Part shown: in pieces, positions 46,093 to 53,704 of the stretch | Layout of the letters: the number at the start of each line of letters is the position of its first letter | Position numbering within the stretch: position 1 is the first letter of the stretch | The notes under the pieces: model-generated | Database searches by the model: none | Seen by the model: only the letters and a program-made list of their open reading frames with translations | Told to the model about the DNA's origin: nothing | Source of the DNA: Rhizorhabdus phycosphaerae | GTDB lineage: Bacteria > Pseudomonadota > Alphaproteobacteria > Sphingomonadales > Sphingomonadaceae | Direction of reading: 5' to 3' | DNA: 64,000 nucleotides | NCBI RefSeq assembly: GCF_011044255.1 | Contig: NZ_CP049107.1 | Coordinates: 3,779,001 to 3,843,000, forward strand | Program-made: the position numbers and the translations under genes

Positions 46093-47757
46093 ATGCGCTG
46101 GAGTCATGGCCTTGCGCTGCTGGCCGCGTCCTGTCTCCCGTTATCCGCTGCGCAAGCGGCCGGGGCTATTCTGGCCATGACCCAGCCAGCCGAAAGTCGC
46201 GTCTTTCAGCGCCTGTCCACCTCCGGCGGGACCTTTGGCAAGGGAGAGGGAACGGTCCCGGTCGAGGTCGACCTGTCTACCGCCGGACCGCTCTATGCCC
46301 GTACGCGGGCGCTGGACGGTCGCTCGATCTTGCAGCCCGGCTGGCAGGCGATTTCCCTGGCCGGTGCCGGGCATTCGACGGTCCGCATCGCGGGGGTCGC
46401 GGCCCGGCGTGGCGGCTTCTTTCTCGATCTGGCGACCGCGCCGGAGGGGCCGTGGGTCGAGGGAAAGACCCCCTTCTACATGGGCGCGATCTTCGTCCAG
46501 GCACCGTCCCAGTCGCTGGGCGTGCTGATGACCCGCCGCGCGCCGGGCGACAAAACGCTGGCAGATCTCGGCATCCGCCCGGCGTCCGACCTTTTCGTCT
46601 GGGCAACGAGCAACGACCGGGCTCTCGCGCAGCACCCGGGGCGCTGGGCGCGCGTGTCGGACGACGGCCCCTATGGTTCGGCGTTCGCGGCCACCTTCCT
46701 CGAGGAACAGGCGCAGCGTCTCGGCGTCTCGACCGCGCTTGTCGGTCACGCGACGGGGGCAACGTCGATCGCTGTTTTCCTGGCCCCGGATGCAAGCGAA
46801 TATTCCCGCTGGATCGCGTCGCTCGATCAGACAGGCGGGTTCGAGGCGGCTGTCGGCATCATCGGTCATACCGACGCCGCGACGCACATGTCGGGGGCAC
46901 GCTTCGCCTTGTCCTTGCGCGCGGCGCGATCGATCATGGCGCGGCACAATCCGGCGTTCGGCGACCGGTTCGACCTGGCCATCGCCACCGTGCCGAACAT
47001 CACCGCCACGATCTGGGGAAAAGCCGAGGACTGGCAGCGGATACGTCGTGCCGGCTTTGAAGCGGCGCGGGCGATGGGAGCGCATTATGTGCAGCCCAAT
47101 GACCTCGAACTGGTCGATGGCGTCCACCCGTCCAATGCGGGCGCGCGGACGCTGGCGATGCACTTCGCGCGCGCCTTCGCCGGAGCGGATGAAAGCGGCG
47201 ATGCTGCGCGCCTCGGGGCCGCCGGGCACGCCGACGGTGAGGCTGTCGGGCTGGCGCAGGGAGCAGGCTTTGCCTCCCTTGCCGGGGCGCAGGCGCTGGC
47301 CGGTGGCCCGGCCTTCGTCTCGCCGGACGTCCAGCCGCCGGGCGGCGAATGGTCTTGGACCCTGCGCTTCCTGATCAGGAAGGGCGCTGTAGCCGATCGG
47401 GGCATATTGGTGGGTGCTGCCGGGCGGGGCTATCTCTATGTCGAAACCGACGGCCGATTGCGCAGCGGCGGCGAACTGCCTCCGCTTGCGACCGCGCGCA
47501 AGGTCAGCGACGGCCAATGGCATGTCGCGCGGCTGAGTGCGGGGACCGGGGGGATCGACCTGTTCGTTGATGATACCCTTGTCGGGCATAGCGATGCGAC
47601 GGCGCCTGCCGGCTATGGGCGCCCTGCATGGATCGGCGCCTTCGGGGCGCCCGACGCCTACAGGCTGCCGGTCGCGGTCGACTGGATCGAGTTCGGCTAT
47701 TGGGGCGCCTCGACGCGCTACGACTTCAACGGAACCGCCGAGCCCAGCGCGCCATAA
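46093..47757 (+). CDS. Secreted SGNH-hydrolase-like protein with lectin-like C-terminal domain
   Basis: 554 aa. Signal peptide residues 1-22 (ends AQA); strong AAGGGAGGA before the ATG. The middle region ends in DGVHPSNAGARTL (about residue 343), the DxxH block V of SGNH/GDSL enzymes. The catalytic-Ser block is unclear: where SASA-type sialate O-acetylesterases have GQSN this protein has ATSN, and GHTDA stands where QGE/D is expected. The C-terminal about 130 residues resemble a LamG/concanavalin beta-sandwich (WTLRFLIRKG, GYLYVETDGRLRSGG, VDDTLVGHSD). Divergent from an O-acyltransferase, suggesting a role on acylated glycans. Confidence 0.72.
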   Translation: MRWSHGLALLAASCLPLSAAQAAGAILAMTQPAESRVFQRLSTSGGTFGKGEGTVPVEVDLSTAGPLYARTRALDGRSILQPGWQAISLAGAGHSTVRIAGVAARRGGFFLDLATAPEGPWVEGKTPFYMGAIFVQAPSQSLGVLMTRRAPGDKTLADLGIRPASDLFVWATSNDRALAQHPGRWARVSDDGPYGSAFAATFLEEQAQRLGVSTALVGHATGATSIAVFLAPDASEYSRWIASLDQTGGFEAAVGIIGHTDAATHMSGARFALSLRAARSIMARHNPAFGDRFDLAIATVPNITATIWGKAEDWQRIRRAGFEAARAMGAHYVQPNDLELVDGVHPSNAGARTLAMHFARAFAGADESGDAARLGAAGHADGEAVGLAQGAGFASLAGAQALAGGPAFVSPDVQPPGGEWSWTLRFLIRKGAVADRGILVGAAGRGYLYVETDGRLRSGGELPPLATARKVSDGQWHVARLSAGTGGIDLFVDDTLVGHSDATAPAGYGRPAWIGAFGAPDAYRLPVAVDWIEFGYWGASTRYDFNGTAEPSAP

Positions 47758-47772
47758 TCCCGGCTATCGCGA

Positions 47773-48459
47773 TCAGCCCTGGTCGGCAAGTTCGAGGATG
47801 ATTGCGCGGACCATTTCGACGTGGTCGAGTGCAGCGCGGTCCGCCGCCTCGGGGTCTCCACTCGTGACGGCGGCGGCGATCGCGCGATAGTCGGCAAGGC
47901 GGATGCCCTGCAGGCGGGGCGAGGGATATTGCGCGTGGATGATATGCATCGCGATGGCGGGAAACAGCCGCTGCAGTTCGCGGTTGCCACCGATCGCCAG
48001 CAGGCAGCGATAGAAGCCGCGGCGCGCCCGGCTGAACGCGGCGGCTTCGCCAGAAGCTGCGGCTTCGGCCACGTCCTCCACAGCGGCTTCCAGGCCGGCG
48101 GCGGCGGTGGTGTCGTAAGCCTGCGCGGCTGCGCGGGCGGCGAGGCGGGTCATGGCGGAAGCGACTTCGAGCACCTCGAGGCATTCGGCCAGGTCGAGCA
48201 GCCTGATCGCGGGCGAACGATTGGGGCTCAGGTCGACGATTCCGCGCACGGCAAGATGTTGCATTGCCTCGCGCACCGCATTGCGGCCGACCTCGTAGCG
48301 CTGCGCCAGATCGGTCTCGACGAGCCGTTGGCCCGGCACCATTCGCCCGCGTTCGAGCTCCTGCATGATGCCCAGATAGACCTTGCGGGCGGCGCCCGAG
48401 GGTTCGGGTCCGGACCAGTGCCGCGCGGGCGCCTTGGAAGAAAGATAAGCCATCACCAT
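47773..48459 (-). CDS. GntR-family regulator, FCD type
   Basis: 228 aa. N-terminal winged helix (about residues 25-90: RRYEVGRNAVREAMQHLAVRG-like, with the segment VGRNAVREAMQHL) and a C-terminal all-helical FCD ligand domain (about 95-225). FCD members commonly bind acids and control their catabolism. Two ATGs, 48459 and 48453, are possible starts. Divergent from an SDR/ACAD/phosphotransferase operon, with an operator-like palindrome between (48462-48474). Confidence 0.9.
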   Translation of the reverse strand: MVMAYLSSKAPARHWSGPEPSGAARKVYLGIMQELERGRMVPGQRLVETDLAQRYEVGRNAVREAMQHLAVRGIVDLSPNRSPAIRLLDLAECLEVLEVASAMTRLAARAAAQAYDTTAAAGLEAAVEDVAEAAASGEAAAFSRARRGFYRCLLAIGGNRELQRLFPAIAMHIIHAQYPSPRLQGIRLADYRAIAAAVTSGDPEAADRAALDHVEMVRAIILELADQG

Positions 48460-48461
48460 TG

Positions 48462-48474
48462 ATTGTTCCACAAT
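48462..48474. promoter_or_regulatory. GntR/FCD operator palindrome
   Basis: Perfect inverted repeat ATTGT-TCC-ACAAT in the 54-base gap between the regulator and the SDR gene. It fits the FadR-subfamily consensus TNGTNNNACNA. A further TGTTCCA copy follows at 48477-48483. It probably mediates autoregulation and control of the operon. Confidence 0.7.
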
Positions 48475-48513
48475 CCTGTTCCATAGTCGAATGAAATCGA
48501 GAGGAGTCGGACG

Positions 48514-49275
48514 GTGGGCGCGAGCGATCTGTTGCAACTGAAGGGCAAGACGGCCTTCGTCACGGGCGCCTCTGGCGGTCTCGGCGCGCACTTCGCCGAA
48601 ACCCTGGCCGAGGCGGGAGCAAAAGTGATTCTGGGCGCGCGCCGGGAATCGGCTCTGGCCGATGTCGCCGCGCGGATCCGGGGCGCCGGCGGCCGCTGCG
48701 ACACCGTCGCGCTCGACGTCGCCGATGCGGCGAGCATTGCCAGCATCGATCCGCTGCTCGCCGAGGTCGACATCTTCGTGAACAACGCTGGCATCGCGAT
48801 CGACAAGCCCTTCCTCGAACAGAGCGAAGCGGACTGGGACCGCACGCTCGACACGAACAGCAAGGGCATGTTTCTTCTGACGCAGGCGGCGGCGCGTGCG
48901 ATGCGGGCCCGTGGCGTGGGCGGCTCGATCATCAATATCGCTTCGATCCTGGGGCTGCGGCAGGGCATGCACCTGTCGGCTTACGCCGCCTCGAAGGCCG
49001 CCGTCGTGCAGCTGACCAAGTCGGCCGCGCTCGAACTGGCGCGCTTCGGCATCCGGGTGAACTGCATCTGTCCCGGCTATATCGAAACCGACATCAACCG
49101 GTCGCTCTGGTCGACCGAAGCCGGACAAGCGATGATCCGGCGGGTTCCCCAGCGTCGACTGGGCCTTGCGTCCGATCTCGACGGGCCGCTTCTGCTGCTC
49201 GCGTCGGATGCCTCATCTTACATGACCGGTTCGGTCATCGTGGCCGATGGCGGTCACACAGTCAGCGGCCTTTGA
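48514..49275 (+). CDS. Short-chain dehydrogenase/reductase
   Basis: 253 aa classical SDR. Rossmann motif TGASGGLG, NNAG, catalytic Ser-Tyr-Lys in YAASK, and the PGYIETDINR segment after it. GTG start at 48514 with GAGAGGAG upstream. First gene of an operon with acyl-CoA dehydrogenase and kinase-like protein; 13-base gap to the next start. Likely oxidises or reduces a hydroxy/keto intermediate; substrate unknown. Confidence 0.92.
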   Translation: MGASDLLQLKGKTAFVTGASGGLGAHFAETLAEAGAKVILGARRESALADVAARIRGAGGRCDTVALDVADAASIASIDPLLAEVDIFVNNAGIAIDKPFLEQSEADWDRTLDTNSKGMFLLTQAAARAMRARGVGGSIINIASILGLRQGMHLSAYAASKAAVVQLTKSAALELARFGIRVNCICPGYIETDINRSLWSTEAGQAMIRRVPQRRLGLASDLDGPLLLLASDASSYMTGSVIVADGGHTVSGL

Positions 49276-49288
49276 AGGAGATCTGAAG

Positions 49289-50452
49289 ATGACGGAACGC
49301 GCACAGGCGATCGCGGCGAAGGTCGAGGCCTTCGTTCGCGAGCAGATCATTCCCTATGAAAAGGACCCGCGCTCGACCGCTCATGGGCCCACCGAGGAGT
49401 TGGTCCTCGAGATGCGCGAGAAGGCGCGTGCCGCCGGGCTGATGACGCCCCATATCCTGCCCGATGGATCGCATCTCACCCAGCGCGAGACGGCGATCGT
49501 CCTGATCAAGTCGGGTCTGTCGCCACTGGGTCCCGTCGCGCTCAACACCATGGCCCCCGATGAAGGCAATATGTACCTGATCGGCAAGATCGGATCGCCC
49601 GACCTCAAGAAACGCTTCCTGGAAAAGCTGGTGTCCGGCGACGCGCGCTCGGCCTTCTTCATGACCGAGCCTGCCTCCGAGGGCGGCGCGGGGTCGGATC
49701 CTTCGATGATGCGGACGACCTGCCATCTCGACGGCAACCATTGGGTGATCAACGGCCGCAAGGCGTTCATCACCGGGGCCGAAGGCGCGAAGGTCGGCAT
49801 CGTCATGGCGAAGTCCGAGGACGGCGCCTGCATGTTCCTGGTCGATCTGCCCGACCCCGCGATCAAGCTCGATCGCATCCTCGACACGATCGACAATTCG
49901 ATGCCGGGCGGCCACGCCGTCGTGACGATCGACAATCTGCGGGTGCCGGCCGACCAGATGCTGGGCGCGAGCGGCGAGGGCTTCAAATATGCCCAGATCC
50001 GGCTCAGCCCGGCGCGCCTGTCGCATTGCATGCGCTGGCTGGGCGGCACCATTCGCGCGCAGGAAATCGCGGTCGATTATGCCTGCCGCCGCGAAGCCTT
50101 CGGCAAGAAGCTGATCGACCATGAGGGCGTCGGCTTCATGCTCGCCGAGAACATGATCGAGCTGCGTCAGTGCGAACTGATTATCGACTGGTGCGCCAGC
50201 GTTCTGGACGAAGGCTCGCTCGGCACGACCGAAAGCTCGATGGCCAAGGTCGCCGTGTCCGAGGCGCTCTACCGTATCGCCGACCGCTGCGTGCAGGTGA
50301 TGGGCGGCACCGGCGTTTCGGGCGACACCATCGTCGAGCAGATCTTCCGCGAGCTTCGCGCCTTCCGCATCTACGACGGCCCGACCGAAGTTCACAAATG
50401 GTCGCTGGCCAAGAAGCTGAAGCGCGACCATGCGAAGGCGAACCAGGCATGA
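49289..50452 (+). CDS. Acyl-CoA dehydrogenase (ACAD10/11-like)
   Basis: 387 aa FAD flavoprotein. N-terminal helical domain, mid-domain (FFMTEPASEGGAGSDPS), C-terminal domain with RREAFGKKLIDHEGVGFMLAE and the segment YDGPTEVHKWSLAKKL, whose Glu is the usual catalytic base position. GAAGGAG precedes the ATG at 49289. The stop overlaps the phosphotransferase start (ATGA), so dehydrogenase and kinase are coupled as in ACAD10/ACAD11, where the two are fused. Confidence 0.92.
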   Translation: MTERAQAIAAKVEAFVREQIIPYEKDPRSTAHGPTEELVLEMREKARAAGLMTPHILPDGSHLTQRETAIVLIKSGLSPLGPVALNTMAPDEGNMYLIGKIGSPDLKKRFLEKLVSGDARSAFFMTEPASEGGAGSDPSMMRTTCHLDGNHWVINGRKAFITGAEGAKVGIVMAKSEDGACMFLVDLPDPAIKLDRILDTIDNSMPGGHAVVTIDNLRVPADQMLGASGEGFKYAQIRLSPARLSHCMRWLGGTIRAQEIAVDYACRREAFGKKLIDHEGVGFMLAENMIELRQCELIIDWCASVLDEGSLGTTESSMAKVAVSEALYRIADRCVQVMGGTGVSGDTIVEQIFRELRAFRIYDGPTEVHKWSLAKKLKRDHAKANQA

Positions 50453-51510
50453 CGGGCGCGACGGGGCAGGACGAAAATAGCGGCACCACGCCGGTCCGCG
50501 AAGGCTTCCGCTTCGACGAAGCGGCCCTCGCGCGCTGGATGGCCGAGCATGTGCCCGGCTATTCCGGGCCGCTGACGGTCGAGCAGTTCAAGGGCGGGCA
50601 ATCCAACCCGACGTACAAGCTGGTGACGCCGGGCAAGTCCTATGTGCTCCGTCGCAAGCCACCGGGTCAGCTGCTCAAGGGCGCGCATGCCGTGGAACGC
50701 GAGGCGAAGGTGCTCAGCGGGCTGGCGAAGGGGGGCTTCCCCGTTGCCCATGTCCACGCGCTGTGCACCGACGACGACGTCATCGGCACCTGGTTCTACG
50801 TCATGGACATGGTGGAAGGTCGTATCTTCTGGGACGCGACCATTCCCGAAGTGTCGCGGGACGAGCGGCCGGCCTATTTCGACGCGATGAACGCGACGAT
50901 GGCCGCGCTCCACAATGTCGACTACGCCGCCGTCGGCCTGGCCGATTATGGCAAGCCGGGCAATTATTTCGAGCGGCAGATCGGCCGCTGGTCGAAGCAA
51001 TATGTCGAGGATGTCGATGCCGGGCGCGACCCGGACATGGATCGGCTGATCGAATGGCTGCCGGCGCATATCCCCGCCGGCGACGACATCGCGATCGTCC
51101 ATGGCGACTTCCGCATCGACAATATGATCTTCCACCCGACCGAGCCGCGCGTCCTGGCGGTGCTCGACTGGGAATTGTCGACGCTGGGCCATCCGCTGGC
51201 CGACTTCTCGTACCACGCGATGATGTACCACATGCCGCCGCATATCGTGGCCGGGCTTGCCGGAGCCGATCTCGCCGCGCTCAACATCCCGAGCGAGGCG
51301 GAGTATATCGCGGCCTATTGCGCTCGCACCGGGCGCGAGGGCATCGCCGACTATCGCTTCTATACGGCGTTCAACTTCTTCCGGCTGGCGGCGATCTTCC
51401 ACGGGATCAAGGGACGCGTCATCCGCGGCACGGCGGCTTCGGCCAAGGCGGCGGAACGGGCGCGGATGTTCCCTGAGCTGGCGAGGATCGCGCGCGTCCA
51501 GATCGACTGA
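50449..51510 (+). CDS. Phosphotransferase, APH family, ACAD10/11 kinase-like
   Basis: 353 aa protein kinase-like enzyme. Gly-rich FKGGQSNPTYKL, catalytic loop HGDFRIDNMIFHP and metal-binding DWELSTLGHPLADFSY are present. The fold and motifs fit the N-terminal kinase domain of ACAD10/11 and LvaA-type proteins, which phosphorylate 4-hydroxyacyl-CoA; substrate is inferred from family only. Coupled by ATGA to the acyl-CoA dehydrogenase. Confidence 0.9.
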   Translation: MTGATGQDENSGTTPVREGFRFDEAALARWMAEHVPGYSGPLTVEQFKGGQSNPTYKLVTPGKSYVLRRKPPGQLLKGAHAVEREAKVLSGLAKGGFPVAHVHALCTDDDVIGTWFYVMDMVEGRIFWDATIPEVSRDERPAYFDAMNATMAALHNVDYAAVGLADYGKPGNYFERQIGRWSKQYVEDVDAGRDPDMDRLIEWLPAHIPAGDDIAIVHGDFRIDNMIFHPTEPRVLAVLDWELSTLGHPLADFSYHAMMYHMPPHIVAGLAGADLAALNIPSEAEYIAAYCARTGREGIADYRFYTAFNFFRLAAIFHGIKGRVIRGTAASAKAAERARMFPELARIARVQID

Positions 51511-51519
51511 GCGCGCGGG

Positions 51520-51726
51520 TCAGTAGTCGACGAGCTTCTTGTCGGGATCATAGGGCTGGTCGGGCGCCTCGCGCACGACCGCCTGCCCGCACACCATGCT
51601 CTGTCGCCCGGCATCATAGGCATAGCTGGGCGAGCCATGCAACGACCAGCCTTCGGAAAGCGCCTTGGTCACCTTGTGGCAGAAGCTGGCGTCGTCGACG
51701 CCGGTCAGGAATCGGTAGATCAGCAT
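51520..51726 (-). CDS. DUF1737 domain protein
   Basis: 68 aa small protein; YRFLTGVDDASFCHKVTKALSEGW and the LHGSPSYAYD segment are the family consensus. Function unknown. Convergent with the phosphotransferase gene. Confidence 0.8.
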   Translation of the reverse strand: MLIYRFLTGVDDASFCHKVTKALSEGWSLHGSPSYAYDAGRQSMVCGQAVVREAPDQPYDPDKKLVDY

Positions 51727-51898
51727 AACCGCCTTCTAGGACAGGATGCGCTGCAGGCAAGCCATTCGCCTCCGAGACCGGCTCCTGTCTGCGCCGGAAA
51801 AACGGGGTGGTTTCGGGTCGATTACGGAAAAACACCTATACTGCCGGCTGAGGCACCCTCCTACGCTTTCCTCAACAAGGGGAAGACAGGGGCGGGAC

Positions 51899-53692
51899 AT
51901 GGATGGTGGAACGGGGAGCGGCAGGGTCTGGAAGGATGGCGCGCTGGCAGCCGGCGTCTACTTCCTGCTCGCCGGCGCCACGATCCATCTGGCCAGTTAT
52001 GGCTTGGAAGTCGCGCTCGTCTGGCCAGCCAACGCCTTCCTCGTCGCCCTTATGCTGCTGCGTCCGCGGCGCAATTGGCCGATCATCCTCGGCGCCGGTT
52101 TCCTCGCCAATGCGGCAGCCAATCTCGTCACCCGGGGCGATGTTCAAGCCCCGATCCTGTTCGGTCTGTCGAACCTGGCGGAAGTCGTCATCGTCGCGCT
52201 GGCGCTTACCCCGGGTGGTGCCTTGCGCGCGACCGACGATCCGAAGATCGTGTTGCGCTTCGCGCTCTGGGCAGGCCTGATTGCCCCGGCCGTGAGTGCG
52301 GTCACCGGCGGCGGAACGGCAGCCTTGATCTATGGGCAGCCCTTCGTCCTGGCGTGGCGCACCTGGTTTATCGCCGACGCCCTGGGCCTGCTGATCTGCA
52401 TGCCTTTCTTTCACGCGCTGCTGTCGGGCGAGTTCAGGCGATATGCCGCGACGCTTGCCGGCCCGCGACGGGTCGAAGCAGCGCTCCTGCTCGGCGCCAC
52501 CGCCGGGCTGACGGCGCTGATCTTCTGGGGCGGCTCCATTCCCGTGCTGTTCCTGATCGAACTGCCCGTGCTGGTCGCCACATTTCGGCTCGGCATGTCG
52601 GGCGTGAAGCTGATCGTGCTGCTGGTCGCGCTGATCGGCACGGCAGCCACGACAGCGGGTCACGGTCCGATCGTGGCGATGAGCCCGGACCCGGCGGTCC
52701 GCGCGGCGGTTCTCCAATCCTTGCTGGCCGTCATCATGCTGACCGGCATGCCGGTTGCCGCTGCACTCCAGGCACGGCGGCACCTCACCGCGCGGCTGAC
52801 CATGAGCGAGAGATCGGTCCGCCTGCTAGCCGCGCAGGCTGCGGTGCTCCTTCTCCATTTCGATCGCGAGGGGGTGTGCCGCAATGCCATCGGCGCGGCC
52901 GAAGCTCTGCTGGATACCCCGGCTGCGGCGTTGATCGGTCGCCCGGCCCGATGCATCCATCCGGGCGGCGGTACGCTGCTGCAATCGGCAATCGACCAGG
53001 CCGAGACGTCCGAGCGGGCCTGCATTCTCGAATTTTCCGGTCGCCATCCGGCGATGTGGATCGAGGCGACCATCAGTCCGACACGTGACGAGGAGGGGGC
53101 TTTTGCAGGGACCGTCGTGGCGCTTCACGACATCAGTCTCCATCGAGATCGGGCGCAGGCGATGGCGAAGATCGCGGAAACGGATGGTCTGACCGGTCTG
53201 CTGAACCGGACCGGATTCATGGATCGACTGGACGAGCTGGTGGCAAACGGAGGAGATGCTCCCTTTGCTCTGGCGCTGGTCGATGTGGATCATTTCAAGG
53301 GCGTCAACGACGCGCATGGCCACCTCGTGGGCGACCGGGTGCTGCGGGAGCTCGGCAGGGCGATCGCGGCGGAGGGCGCGCATGGCTGCATCGGCGCGCG
53401 TCTCGGCGGGGACGAGTTCGTTCTGCTCTTTCCCGGCCAGTCGGCGACACAGGCGGCGGTGGCGTGCGGGCGCGTCGCGCAGCGGCTGCGGGTCGCACTG
53501 GTCGACATCGGGGAAGAGGCGGCGGTCAGCCCCTCGATCAGCTGCGGCGTCGCGGCACGCCTTGCCGGTCAGCGGGCGGGTAGCATCATGCTTGATGCCG
53601 ATCGCGCCCTTTATGCCGCCAAGGCCGATGGCAGGAACTGCGTCAGGGTCGCGGACGCCCGGCGGGAGGAGGTGCTGCCGACGGCGGCATGA
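51899..53692 (+). CDS. MASE1-PAS-GGDEF diguanylate cyclase
   Basis: 597 aa. N-terminal MASE1 membrane sensor with about eight helices (residues 10-300), PAS-like linker (about 310-430), GGDEF domain with intact active site GGDEF at residues 503-507, so c-di-GMP synthesis is expected. The inhibitory I-site RxxD five residues upstream is not visible, which suggests no product inhibition at this site. ATG at 51899 with GGGGCGG upstream. Convergent with the adenylate cyclase gene. Confidence 0.9.
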   Translation: MDGGTGSGRVWKDGALAAGVYFLLAGATIHLASYGLEVALVWPANAFLVALMLLRPRRNWPIILGAGFLANAAANLVTRGDVQAPILFGLSNLAEVVIVALALTPGGALRATDDPKIVLRFALWAGLIAPAVSAVTGGGTAALIYGQPFVLAWRTWFIADALGLLICMPFFHALLSGEFRRYAATLAGPRRVEAALLLGATAGLTALIFWGGSIPVLFLIELPVLVATFRLGMSGVKLIVLLVALIGTAATTAGHGPIVAMSPDPAVRAAVLQSLLAVIMLTGMPVAAALQARRHLTARLTMSERSVRLLAAQAAVLLLHFDREGVCRNAIGAAEALLDTPAAALIGRPARCIHPGGGTLLQSAIDQAETSERACILEFSGRHPAMWIEATISPTRDEEGAFAGTVVALHDISLHRDRAQAMAKIAETDGLTGLLNRTGFMDRLDELVANGGDAPFALALVDVDHFKGVNDAHGHLVGDRVLRELGRAIAAEGAHGCIGARLGGDEFVLLFPGQSATQAAVACGRVAQRLRVALVDIGEEAAVSPSISCGVAARLAGQRAGSIMLDADRALYAAKADGRNCVRVADARREEVLPTAA

Positions 53693-53704
53693 TGGCTGCT
53701 CGGC

